64,000 nucleotides of DNA from Marinobacter flavimaris (lineage in GTDB: Bacteria; Pseudomonadota; Gammaproteobacteria; Pseudomonadales; Oleiphilaceae), in contig NZ_PSSW01000008.1 in NCBI RefSeq assembly GCF_002933295.1, forward strand, positions 160,281 through 224,280. Reading direction: 5' to 3'. This document shows positions 17,750-26,016 of this stretch, piece by piece. Positions within the stretch are counted from its first letter, which is position 1. Each line of letters opens with the position of its first letter. A program made the position numbers and the translations under genes. A model generated the notes under the pieces. That model ran no database searches. It worked only from the letters and a program-made list of their open reading frames with translations, and had not been told where the DNA came from.

Positions 17750-17771
17750 GTAATTGGATGCACGATAAACC

Positions 17772-18800
17772 ATGTTTAATCAAACCTTTGATTCGTCACT
17801 TATACGCCGTATCGCCATTGTCGGTTCAGGCCTCTCCGGGCTGACCGCCGCTATCCAGCTGCGCGGTCTCGGCCATGACGTTACGGTCTTCGAAAAAAGC
17901 CGGGGACCAGGTGGCAGGCTCGCTGCGAAGCGGGTAACCGGCGGATCGGCAGATATGGGCGCGCAATACTTCACCTCCCGGAACCCGGATTTCCTGCCGT
18001 TTCTCCATAAATTTGCCGGCCCTGAAAGCTTCGGACCGTGGGAAGGACGGTTTGGTTTCCAGACGAATGCTGATAAACGGGAATCCTTCCCTCAGGAGAC
18101 CCGTTACGTCGGAATTCCCCGCATGACAGCGATTACCCGGGCCCTGTCCGGACACGCTCACGTTGTTACCGAGACACGCGTTGCCACATTGGCCCGAAAC
18201 GACCAGTCCTGGTCGCTCTTTTCCACCGCCGGCTCGCACCTCGGCGATTTTGATGCAGTTATCGTTACCGCGCCTCCGGCACAGGCTCGGGATTTGCTGG
18301 CGGACAGCGGCCTCGACGCTCTGGCCTCCCACCTGGACGATCCGGTGAGCCGGGTTCTGCCATGCTGGGCCGTTGCCGCCCACTTCCCGGTATCGCCCTG
18401 GCCGCATCACGAAGGCATGCGCTGCAAGCACCCGGCGCTGTTCTGGGTGGCCAACAACTCCAGCAAGCCCGGTCGAAACGACGAGGGCCAGTGGTGGGTT
18501 TTGCACGCCAGCCCGGCCTGGACCGAAGACCATGTGGATACACCAGCCGAGGAGGTGGCCGAAAAACTGTTGGCTGCGTTTCGTGAAACGACCGGCTTCG
18601 ATACCGGTCCGGACGAAGTGGTTACCCATCGCTGGCTCTACGCGCGCTCTGAAGGCGGAGAACCCCCTGGCCATCTTTGGTTCCCGGAATACAAGATCGG
18701 GCTCGCAGGCGACTGGCTCAGTGGCGGCCGGGTAGAGGGCGCGTTCGACAGTGCCTGCGGACTGGTTGCCGAACTGACGACACTTCCCACTACTCAGTGA
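17772..18800 (+). CDS. NAD(P)/FAD-dependent oxidoreductase, renalase-like
   Basis: A 342-residue flavoprotein. The N-terminal motif IAIVGSGLSGLTAAIQLRGLGHDVTVFEKSRGPGGRLA is followed by GSADMGAQYFTSRNP, which fits the renalase-like group of amine-oxidase-fold proteins. The C-terminus has KIGLAGDWLSGGRVEGAFDSA, the second FAD contact. It is divergent from the lipid operon and may act on the same pathway or on oxidised cofactors. Its end overlaps the convergent HD gene by 11 bases. Confidence 0.88.
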   Translation: MFNQTFDSSLIRRIAIVGSGLSGLTAAIQLRGLGHDVTVFEKSRGPGGRLAAKRVTGGSADMGAQYFTSRNPDFLPFLHKFAGPESFGPWEGRFGFQTNADKRESFPQETRYVGIPRMTAITRALSGHAHVVTETRVATLARNDQSWSLFSTAGSHLGDFDAVIVTAPPAQARDLLADSGLDALASHLDDPVSRVLPCWAVAAHFPVSPWPHHEGMRCKHPALFWVANNSSKPGRNDEGQWWVLHASPAWTEDHVDTPAEEVAEKLLAAFRETTGFDTGPDEVVTHRWLYARSEGGEPPGHLWFPEYKIGLAGDWLSGGRVEGAFDSACGLVAELTTLPTTQ

Positions 18801-20274
18801 GAGACTCCTGGTTACCGGTGGTCACATCGGGCCGGGTATAGAAATGTGTGATGGTGCCGTCACTGAACTTGCTGAAGAAGGCGCTGACGTCGGTGATCTT
18901 CTTCAACGACCGGGTGCGGTGGATAGGTTCGCGCACGAGCACCTTGATGCCGTTGAAGTTGTCCTGAATGTTCGAGAAGCGCGCCCGCATCGAACAGGTC
19001 ACTACCTGGGCAGGGCTGAGAGAAAGCTCTTCGGCCAACCATGCGCTATGACGTTCGATCCCCCTGGCTGAGAGGTCTTCCCGGGTATCCAGATGGTTCA
19101 GTTTCACCCGGTTTACAATGCAGAACGAGAAACTCTTCGGGTGCTTGCGAGCCACTTTCCGAAACGCCTCCCAGAAGAAGTTGTCGGTCAGTTCTGCAAA
19201 GTAGGCCATGTCGCTCAGGCAGGTATCCACCCATTCAAAGTTCTCCGGGTCATCGAGCACTTCGTTGATCGCTTCCCGAAGCAGCCAGTCAAAGCCCAGG
19301 GCGGTCTTGTGGGCGTAAACCTTGCGGTACATCTGGTGGCGACTGTAGACAAAGTCCTCGAGCGCCCCCAGTCCTTTCTGGGTTATGGCCAGCCCCAGCC
19401 AGGGTTCGGACACATCCCATCCAAAACGCAGGTTGCTCAGAAGGTGGTCCAGATTGAAACCGCCGATGGTTACCGAAGAGTGGAAGCCGTCCCGCAGCAT
19501 GTAATCGGCCCGGTCAGCGTCGATTTCGCCGGATACAATCGATGACAGCAGATCCATCACCAGCCCGGGAATGTTTTCGCTGAGCGGTGATCCCGCCGCG
19601 GCATCCTCTCCCGCAATAAAGGCCCAGAATGTGCGGGCATGACGACAGAACGTCTCACTGGGTTTTACGTCCGTCGTTTCCATAATGCCGATAACGTCCC
19701 GGGCGAAAAGCCCCGCACCTTCGAGATCCACCGCCATGAGCACATCGTGGGCGACACGCACCGAATAATGCTCGTGTTCCAGCTCGTCGGGTTCTTCCGG
19801 GTGGTAGGCGGAATAATCCACGCCGCGCCACAGATCCCGGAAGCGGCCGGGACGGGACATCAGTTCCCGAATGCGCCGGGCCTGGGTGAACTGATGGGAA
19901 AAACTAGAATGCCCGCTGTCATGCAGAAGACAGCCCAACCGGATGGTTTTGGCCAGATAGTCGATGGCGTCGAGCTGGCTCAGGCTCAGGTCGGTTTGCT
20001 CGCTGAGCTGGCGCTCCCTGAGGTAGGCGTCGATCATCGAGCGGAACATGCGCGTGCCCACATGCATCACACCAATACAGTGCAGAAAGCGGGAATGGGT
20101 TGCACCGGGAAAGACCAGGCTCAGGATGTCGTTCTGGCAGATGTTTCGCAGTCGCTGGAACAGCGGGTGATCAATAACCTGGATCTCGTGCCGGTAAAGC
20201 GGAATGCCTCCGTGAACCGGATCCATGATCAGCTTGTCATAGGCTCCGAGTAGATCGTTTACGGCACGTCGCAT
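18790..20274 (-). CDS. HD-domain phosphohydrolase (dGTPase/SAMHD1-like)
   Basis: A 494-residue HD protein. The metal-binding residues are in HSRFLHCIGVMHVGTRMF (first histidine) and CLLHDSGHSSFSHQFTQ (HD pair), with a later aspartate in DADRADYMLRDGFH. The start KLIMDPVHGGIPLYRHEIQVIDHPLFQRLR is typical of the SAMHD1-like/YdhJ-type HD family that hydrolyses nucleotides. The exact substrate is not known. It stands alone, convergent with the flavoprotein gene. Confidence 0.9.
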   Translation of the reverse strand: MRRAVNDLLGAYDKLIMDPVHGGIPLYRHEIQVIDHPLFQRLRNICQNDILSLVFPGATHSRFLHCIGVMHVGTRMFRSMIDAYLRERQLSEQTDLSLSQLDAIDYLAKTIRLGCLLHDSGHSSFSHQFTQARRIRELMSRPGRFRDLWRGVDYSAYHPEEPDELEHEHYSVRVAHDVLMAVDLEGAGLFARDVIGIMETTDVKPSETFCRHARTFWAFIAGEDAAAGSPLSENIPGLVMDLLSSIVSGEIDADRADYMLRDGFHSSVTIGGFNLDHLLSNLRFGWDVSEPWLGLAITQKGLGALEDFVYSRHQMYRKVYAHKTALGFDWLLREAINEVLDDPENFEWVDTCLSDMAYFAELTDNFFWEAFRKVARKHPKSFSFCIVNRVKLNHLDTREDLSARGIERHSAWLAEELSLSPAQVVTCSMRARFSNIQDNFNGIKVLVREPIHRTRSLKKITDVSAFFSKFSDGTITHFYTRPDVTTGNQESLTE

Positions 20275-20388
20275 CAGATGGAATCCTCCGATTTCATGAA
20301 CTTGGCCTTGTTATATCACAGGGGCGTGCCAGAATAGGCTTAATCAAGCCAATTTATCGTTTATCGCTGGTAGTTTAGGGCAGTCGCC

Positions 20389-21597
20389 ATGACCTCGCGC
20401 ACCGAGCGCATACTTATAATAGACGCCGATGAACAGGCCCGTACGGATCTCGCCCGTTACCTTGAAGCGAGGGGGTTCTACGTAACCGGCTACCGGGATC
20501 TCGCCAGCGCCAAGGCGCTCTTTGACGATAACATTCCCGATGTCATCTTTGCAGACCTGCCTCCGGAGTCCATCCGGGATCTCGCCAATCGCCTGGAAGA
20601 AGCCGAAACATTCACGTCGATCGTCGCCTGTTCGTCCAGCGAGTCCAGCGCCGATGTGGTCAGCGCCCTCAGGGCCGGGGCGGCGGATTTTGTCCTCAAA
20701 CCCTGCAACGACGACAAGGGCGCACTGGACGACGTTATCGGGAAATTGTTCGACCGGGTCCGGGTCAACCGGCTGAATCAGCTTTACCGGCAGGAGCTTG
20801 AAGAGGCAAATCGTGACCTGCGGGACGGCATCGCCGAGCTGCGGGCAGACCAGCGTGCCGGCCGAAAGGTCCAGTTACGGATGCTTCCGGAGCACGAACA
20901 GGTGATGAGTGGCCTGCACGTGGACCATATGATCAAGCCGTCGCTGTACCTGAGCGGTGATTTTCTGGATTACTTCCGTATTTCCGACGACAAGGTTCTG
21001 GTGTACATCGCCGATGTCTCCGGCCATGGCGCCAGTTCCGCGTTTGTAACCGTATTGCTGAAGAACCTGACCAACCGCTTGCAGCGAAACCTTCGCCGGG
21101 GCTCCAGTGAAGATATCCTGTACCCGGACCGATTCCTGGAACGCATCAATTCCGAGTTGCTGGATACCGGCCTCGGTAAACACGTAACCGTATTCGTTGG
21201 CATCATTTCCCTGAGCGAACGTAAGTTGAATTATGCAGTCGGCGCCCATTTCCCGATGCCCATCCTGTCCTTTGAGGGTGGGGAGGCAGCGTTTCTCGAG
21301 GGAAGCGGGCTTCCGGTAGGGCTGTTTGAGACGCCGGAGTGGGAAGTGTATGAGGTTCCCCTGAACAAACCGTTTCATCTGACCCTGTTTTCGGATGGAA
21401 TTCTGGAAGTTATCCGGGAAAAGGGACTGGATGAAAAGGAGCGGACACTACTTGAACTCGTATCGGGAGGTCGTCACACTATCGCCTCTCTGAACGAGGC
21501 TCTGCATCTGGAACAGATCACAGAGCTGCCGGACGATATCGCTATCGTATCGGTAACTGATACCATGAACGGATCAGATAACACCCCGTCGAATTAG
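20389..21597 (+). CDS. Response regulator with PP2C/SpoIIE phosphatase domain (HsbR-like)
   Basis: A 402-residue protein. A receiver (about 5-125) has the acid pair IIDADE, the phospho-acceptor in DVIFADLPPES and lysine in FVLKPCND. A linker coiled coil (about 130-165) leads to a SpoIIE-type phosphatase with metal-binding aspartates in YLSGDFLDYF and YIADVSGHGASSAF. In Pseudomonas, HsbR has this layout and controls the anti-anti-sigma factor HsbA encoded next to it. The next gene is a STAS protein, 14 bases downstream, so the pair is a partner-switching module. Confidence 0.88.
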   Translation: MTSRTERILIIDADEQARTDLARYLEARGFYVTGYRDLASAKALFDDNIPDVIFADLPPESIRDLANRLEEAETFTSIVACSSSESSADVVSALRAGAADFVLKPCNDDKGALDDVIGKLFDRVRVNRLNQLYRQELEEANRDLRDGIAELRADQRAGRKVQLRMLPEHEQVMSGLHVDHMIKPSLYLSGDFLDYFRISDDKVLVYIADVSGHGASSAFVTVLLKNLTNRLQRNLRRGSSEDILYPDRFLERINSELLDTGLGKHVTVFVGIISLSERKLNYAVGAHFPMPILSFEGGEAAFLEGSGLPVGLFETPEWEVYEVPLNKPFHLTLFSDGILEVIREKGLDEKERTLLELVSGGRHTIASLNEALHLEQITELPDDIAIVSVTDTMNGSDNTPSN

Positions 21598-21611
21598 TGG
21601 CAGTGTGAAAC

Positions 21612-22103
21612 ATGGCTGGTTACAAGATCCTGCAAGCTGAAAAACAGGGCATCTATGTCCTGAAGTTTATTGGGGAAATCCGGCTGAACCTGTGTTCGAC
21701 GCTGGACAATCTGGTTGAGTCCATCACCCAGGACCCCGAGTTCAAGACCGTGGTGATCGACCTGACCGAGACCGAGATTATCGACAGCACCACACTCGGA
21801 CTGCTTGCCAAGATCGCCATGGCGGCCCAGAAACAGAGCAACTTCCTGCCCACACTTATTTCGACCAATCCCGATATTACCCGCATTATCACTTCCATGG
21901 GTTTCGACAAGATCTTTATTATTGTGCGAGAACCCGCGTCCCGAATTGAAGAGCTTGAAGAGATTCCCGTACTCAGGGCCAGCGAACAACAGGTTCGAGA
22001 CAAGGTTCTCGATGCCCATAAAGTGCTGATGGGCCTGAACAGCCGAAACAGGGAAGAATTCAAGAATCTGGTGCGCGCTCTGGAATGTGAAGAGCCCGGT
22101 TAA
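21612..22103 (+). CDS. STAS-domain anti-sigma-factor antagonist (HsbA-like)
   Basis: A 163-residue protein. The STAS domain (residues 1-105) includes VVIDLTETEIIDSTTLGLLAKIAM, where the serine in IDST is the usual phosphorylated residue. A C-terminal helical extension (about 110-160) is also seen in pseudomonad HsbA, which is longer than SpoIIAA. HsbA switches between the anti-sigma factor FlgM and a diguanylate cyclase to choose motility or biofilm. It is co-transcribed with the phosphatase gene before it. Confidence 0.88.
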   Translation: MAGYKILQAEKQGIYVLKFIGEIRLNLCSTLDNLVESITQDPEFKTVVIDLTETEIIDSTTLGLLAKIAMAAQKQSNFLPTLISTNPDITRIITSMGFDKIFIIVREPASRIEELEEIPVLRASEQQVRDKVLDAHKVLMGLNSRNREEFKNLVRALECEEPG

Positions 22104-22163
22104 CTGCGCCACCCTGGTGCGACATGGCCGGTATCACACCTGATCTGACAGAACGGAAGAACT

Positions 22164-23231
22164 ATGTCTGAACAATCGACGCCCCGGAACACTGAGGCAG
22201 CCGCGCCAGTACATGATGTGGCGGTTCTGGGCGGTGGCAGTTTTGGTACTGCCATGGCCAAGGTGCTGGGTGAAAACGGTCACCGTGTTCATTTCTGGAT
22301 GCGTGGCAAAGCCCAGGCCGAAGAGATCCGCAGCACCCGAATCAATAGCCGCTACATGCCAGGCATTGAGCTGACCGGTGACATTCAGCCCACCACAGAC
22401 CTGGCGGACGCTGTCAGCAAGGCCGAGATCGTCTTTGTTGCCATTCCGAGCAAAGCCTTTCGGGCCGTTATCCGCGAGAACAGCGACAAATTCCGCGACG
22501 AGCAAATTGTCATCAGTCTCACCAAGGGTATTGAAGAGCACGGCTTCAAACTGATGAGCGAGATTCTGCAGGAAGAGATCCCTCGTTGCCGTACTGGCGT
22601 GCTCAGTGGCCCTAACCTGGCTGGTGAGATCGTAAACCGGGATCTGACCGCCACTGTTATTGCCGCCAAAGATCCGGATGTACGCCGCTCGGTTCAGGAC
22701 CTCCTGGGGTGCGAGTATTTTCGCGTTTACGCGAACGTGGATGTGTATGGCGTGGAACTCGCCGGGGCACTGAAGAACATCTATGCGATTGTTGCAGGTC
22801 TTGCCTCCGCCCTGGAAATGGGTGAGAACGCCAAGGCCATGCTGATTACCCGCGGTCTTGCGGAGATGAGCCGGTTTGCCGTCAGCCTTGGCGCCAACCC
22901 AATGACATTTATGGGGCTGGCGGGTGTCGGTGATCTGATCGTGACCTGCACCTCATCCAAGAGCCGGAACTTTCGAGTGGGTTATGCCGTTGGCCAGGGC
23001 CAGAAACTGGACGATGCCGTGGCGGAGCTCGGGCAGGTGGCCGAGGGCATCTATACCCTGAAGCTCGTCAAGCAGAAAGCCGAGGCCATCGGGATCTATA
23101 TGCCACTGGTTCGTGGGCTTTACGAGATCCTCTATGACAACGCTTCAATCAAGGCGGTCATCAATAGCCTCATGATGTCGGTCCAGAATTCCGACGTAGA
23201 ATTTATACTGCCGCGGACCATCAGCCAGTAA
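22164..23231 (+). CDS. gpsA: NAD(P)-dependent glycerol-3-phosphate dehydrogenase
   Basis: A 355-residue GpsA. The Rossmann motif VAVLGGGSFGTAMAKVLGENGH is near residue 18. SLTKGIEEHGFKLMSE, GVLSGPNLAGEIV, and the substrate-site lysine in GVELAGALKNIYAIVAGLA are present, as is GLAGVGDLIVTCTSSKSRN. It makes sn-glycerol-3-phosphate for phospholipid synthesis. A polar 17-residue leader precedes the core, so the family-usual start is slightly extended. The next gene follows 42 bases later in the same direction. Confidence 0.96.
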   Translation: MSEQSTPRNTEAAAPVHDVAVLGGGSFGTAMAKVLGENGHRVHFWMRGKAQAEEIRSTRINSRYMPGIELTGDIQPTTDLADAVSKAEIVFVAIPSKAFRAVIRENSDKFRDEQIVISLTKGIEEHGFKLMSEILQEEIPRCRTGVLSGPNLAGEIVNRDLTATVIAAKDPDVRRSVQDLLGCEYFRVYANVDVYGVELAGALKNIYAIVAGLASALEMGENAKAMLITRGLAEMSRFAVSLGANPMTFMGLAGVGDLIVTCTSSKSRNFRVGYAVGQGQKLDDAVAELGQVAEGIYTLKLVKQKAEAIGIYMPLVRGLYEILYDNASIKAVINSLMMSVQNSDVEFILPRTISQ

Positions 23232-23273
23232 CAGGCCCGCTGAACCGGGACCAGGCCGGAAAGGAGAGAGCCC

Positions 23274-23723
23274 TTGCAACTGCTCATCATGCGCCATGGG
23301 GAAGCTGGCTGGCATACGCTGGATCAGGAACGTGAACTGACAGAGGCCGGCCGGCTTGGCGTGGCTGAGGTTGCCGCTCGCATCGCGGAGTCGCCCTGGC
23401 GACCGAAGCTGGTCTGGAGCAGCCCCTATGTGCGGGCCAGGCAAACGGCGGCGATCGTTTCCGAAATTCTCAATTGTCCCGTTGAAGAAAAGATGTTTAT
23501 CACTCCGGACGACGACCCGGCAGCCTGCCTTGATGCATTGATTGAGCATCACGAATCACCCCTGTTGATCGTTTCCCACATGCCCCTGGTGGGAGGGCTT
23601 GCCACGCTTCTGGTTGACGCACACCGCCGGGGCATTCCGTTCATGACCTCCCAGGCCGTCATGCTGGATATGCCAGTAGTCGGCCCCGGTTGCGCTGACT
23701 TGAAAGCCCAGTTTCTGCCCTGA
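23274..23723 (+). CDS. sixA: Phosphohistidine phosphatase SixA
   Basis: A 149-residue histidine phosphatase. It starts with TTG at 23274, preceded by GGAAAGGAGAGAG. The catalytic motif LLIMRHGEAGWH is at the N-terminus, followed by WSSPYVRARQTAAIV and LIVSHMPLVGGLATLL, which carries the second histidine. SixA removes phosphate from phosphohistidine proteins. It is placed between gpsA and a radical SAM gene in one direction. Confidence 0.93.
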   Translation: MQLLIMRHGEAGWHTLDQERELTEAGRLGVAEVAARIAESPWRPKLVWSSPYVRARQTAAIVSEILNCPVEEKMFITPDDDPAACLDALIEHHESPLLIVSHMPLVGGLATLLVDAHRRGIPFMTSQAVMLDMPVVGPGCADLKAQFLP

Positions 23724-23768
23724 TATCACCAGTAAGTAATTTCTGAATTCTCAAATCCGAGCCCGACT

Positions 23769-24665
23769 ATGTACAGCTTTCCAATCGACTACGTGGAGCC
23801 GGTCTTCCGGCCTCCCAGTGAAGCCAAGTCACTGATCCTGCCGGTCACCAACGGCTGCTCCTGGAACAAGTGCACGTTTTGCGAGATGTATACGCAGCCG
23901 CAAAAGAAATTCCGGGCCCGCAAGCCTGAAGATGTGCTCCAGGACATCCGTAATGCGGCTCGCAGCCTGGGTGGCGTGCGCCGGGTTTTTCTGGCAGACG
24001 GTGATGCCATGGTATTGCCGACCCGTCGCCTGTTGGAAATACTGGGTCAGCTCAGGGAGGCTTTTCCGGATCTTCAGCGGGTTTCCAGCTACTGTCTGCC
24101 CCGCAACCTCGCGAAAAAGACCGTGGAAGAACTGGCTCAACTGAAGGATGCAGGCCTTGAAATTCTCTATGTCGGTATGGAATCCGGCGATGATGAAATC
24201 CTGCGCCGGGTTAACAAGGGCGAAACCTGGGAATCCACCCGCTCGGCACTGCTGAAAATCCGTGAAGCGGGTCTTACGAGCTCTGTCATGGTGCTGAATG
24301 GGCTGGGCGGAGAAAACCTTTCGCGCCAGCACGCGATCAATACCGCAACGCTCTGCAACGAGACACAGCCGGATTATCTTTCCACCCTCGTGGTCAGTTT
24401 CCCACAGGGAGAAGAACGTTTCCGGGAGGGCTTCGGAGACGATTTCGTCCCGCTGTCCCAAAAAGGGCTTTTTGAAGAGATACGCCTCTTCCTGGAGCAT
24501 CTTGAGCTGGATAAGACCATCTTCCGCAGTGATCACGCTTCAAATTACCTCGTGCTGAAAGGCACGCTGGGCCGTGACAAGCAGAAAATGCTGGACCAGG
24601 TAAACCTCGCCATTACCAACCCCGGTGCAGCACCGTTGCGCGCGGAGTGGATGCGCGGGTTGTAA
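23769..24665 (+). CDS. Radical SAM protein
   Basis: A 298-residue radical SAM enzyme. The [4Fe-4S] cluster motif CxxxxxCxxC-type sequence is NGCSWNKCTFCEMY near residues 29-40, with cysteines in CSWNKCTFC. VFLADGDAMVLP and EILYVGMESGDDEILRRVNKGET follow, as in the Elp3/MiaB-like superfamily. The family is often annotated only as radical SAM; the substrate is unknown. DUF1285 follows 24 bases later in the same direction. Confidence 0.9.
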   Translation: MYSFPIDYVEPVFRPPSEAKSLILPVTNGCSWNKCTFCEMYTQPQKKFRARKPEDVLQDIRNAARSLGGVRRVFLADGDAMVLPTRRLLEILGQLREAFPDLQRVSSYCLPRNLAKKTVEELAQLKDAGLEILYVGMESGDDEILRRVNKGETWESTRSALLKIREAGLTSSVMVLNGLGGENLSRQHAINTATLCNETQPDYLSTLVVSFPQGEERFREGFGDDFVPLSQKGLFEEIRLFLEHLELDKTIFRSDHASNYLVLKGTLGRDKQKMLDQVNLAITNPGAAPLRAEWMRGL

Positions 24666-24689
24666 TTCAGATGGCCGGGAGCCACCGTT

Positions 24690-25256
24690 ATGAGCATGAA
24701 TCCGGATAATCTTGCAAAGCAGGTGGAGGAAACCGTGAAGAAGGCCGGGAATCCACCCATTGATCAGTGGGACCCCGAGCTTTCCGGGGATATGGATCTT
24801 CGCATCAGCCGCGATGGTCAGTGGATTTTCAAAGGCGAGCCGCTGACTCGAGAAGCGATTGTACGTCTGTTTTCCACCATTCTCCGCCGGGAAAGCGACG
24901 GCGAATACTACCTGGTGACGCCCGTTGAAAAGTGGCGCATCCAAGTCGAGGATGCGCCGTTGCTCGCCCATTCCCTGACCGTGACTGGAGAGAGCGACCG
25001 GCAGGCCATTTCCCTGACCACCAATGTCGGCGAAACCCTCGAGATCGGCCAGGACCATCCACTGGAAGTGACCACCTATCCGGGCTCCGATGAGCCAAGA
25101 CCCGTGGTAAAGGTTCGCCATGGGGTCGAAGCGCGACTGGTAACCGCAGCCTATTACGACCTGGCGGAGCATGTTGTGGAACGGAATGAAGACGGACACC
25201 CGGTTCTCGGGGTATTCAGCCACGGAATTTTCTACAAAATCGGGCAGGGTGGTTGA
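24690..25256 (+). CDS. DUF1285 domain-containing protein
   Basis: A 188-residue cytosolic protein. Near the start PPIDQWDPELSGDMDLRISRDGQWIFKGEPLTREAIVRLFSTILRRESDGEYYLVTPVEKWRI is the DUF1285 signature. The fold in known members is a double-domain beta sandwich; the function is unknown. It directly follows the radical SAM gene and probably shares its transcript. Confidence 0.88.
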   Translation: MSMNPDNLAKQVEETVKKAGNPPIDQWDPELSGDMDLRISRDGQWIFKGEPLTREAIVRLFSTILRRESDGEYYLVTPVEKWRIQVEDAPLLAHSLTVTGESDRQAISLTTNVGETLEIGQDHPLEVTTYPGSDEPRPVVKVRHGVEARLVTAAYYDLAEHVVERNEDGHPVLGVFSHGIFYKIGQGG

Positions 25257-25455
25257 AAACCCGTACCGCGGCCCCAGAATTACGGTAGAAAACGCATTAG
25301 CTCAGTTGTTAAACTGTGTTTTCATACTTGTTATGAGCCTGGCTCTCTAACGAGGCCCGGTGGTCGTTAGTCCCTCTGTTCAGTCTGGCTGTTCACGATC
25401 ACTTTCGATTGCCTAAATCAATTAAACAGTCATTGCGGACACGCAAGGAGATCAC

Positions 25456-25917
25456 ATGGCCCAACCTCGTGTTGTCACCATCCATTACACGCTCACCAAC
25501 GATCAGGGAGAGCAGCTTGATTCCTCCCGTGTAGAAGGTCGTGAGCCTCTGTCTTATCTGGAAGGTGCACAGAACATTATCGGTGGACTGGAAAGTGCAC
25601 TGAACGAAAAGAACGCAGGCGATCAGGTTAAGGTTTCTGTAGAACCTGCTGAAGGCTACGGCGAAGTTAACGAAGAGCTGATCCAGCCGGTTCCGCGTTC
25701 TGCATTTGAAGGCGTCGATACCATCGAGCCGGGCATGCAGTTCCAGGCGCAGACCCCGGGCGGCCCCCAGGTCGTTCGTGTGGTAGAAGTTGGCGACGAA
25801 ACCGTCACCATCGACGCCAACCATCCGCTCGCTGGCCAGACTCTGCACTTCGACGTAGAAGTGGTAGAAGCTCGCGACGCGACTGACGAAGAGCAAGAGC
25901 ACGGCCACGCTCACTAA
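25456..25917 (+). CDS. slyD: FKBP-type peptidyl-prolyl isomerase, SlyD-like
   Basis: A 153-residue protein with the two-domain SlyD layout. The FKBP part has VVTIHYTLTNDQGEQLDSS and GAQNIIGGLESALNEKNAGDQVKVSVEPAEGYGEVN. The inserted chaperone (IF) domain is at about residues 65-120, and FDVEVVEARDATDEEQEHGHAH is the tail. The tail is much shorter in histidine than in E. coli SlyD, so nickel binding should be weaker. AAGGAGAT precedes the ATG. A strong terminator follows. Confidence 0.93.
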   Translation: MAQPRVVTIHYTLTNDQGEQLDSSRVEGREPLSYLEGAQNIIGGLESALNEKNAGDQVKVSVEPAEGYGEVNEELIQPVPRSAFEGVDTIEPGMQFQAQTPGGPQVVRVVEVGDETVTIDANHPLAGQTLHFDVEVVEARDATDEEQEHGHAH

Positions 25918-25937
25918 GCTTTTCGGAAGCGCAACGA

Positions 25938-25966
25938 AAAACGGCTCCCACGGGAGCCGTTTTTTT
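25938..25966 (+). terminator. Rho-independent terminator after slyD
   Basis: AAACGGCTCCC pairs with GGGAGCCGTTT with a two-base loop, followed by a T-run on the plus strand. It lies about 20 bases after the slyD stop. Confidence 0.9.
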
Positions 25967-25971
25967 ATGCC

Positions 25972-26000
25972 AAAAAAAACGGCCCGGGAGGGGCCGTTTT
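25972..26000 (-). terminator. Rho-independent terminator after etfD
   Basis: AAAACGGCCC (25976-25985) and GGGCCGTTTT (25991-26000) form the stem. Read on the minus strand it ends in eight T residues. It lies 17 bases beyond the stop of the electron-transfer flavoprotein-ubiquinone oxidoreductase and back-to-back with the slyD terminator. Confidence 0.9.
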
Positions 26001-26016
26001 CTACCGGAATCCGGAC

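Noticed and set aside
17826..18674. A 282-codon minus-strand frame opposite the renalase-like gene
   Set aside because: It lies fully within a gene with clear FAD-binding motifs and is the mirror of it.
25260..25455. ATTAGCTCAGTTGTTAAACTG upstream of slyD resembles a tRNA D-arm
   Set aside because: No acceptor, anticodon or T arm can be formed; it is only a chance likeness.
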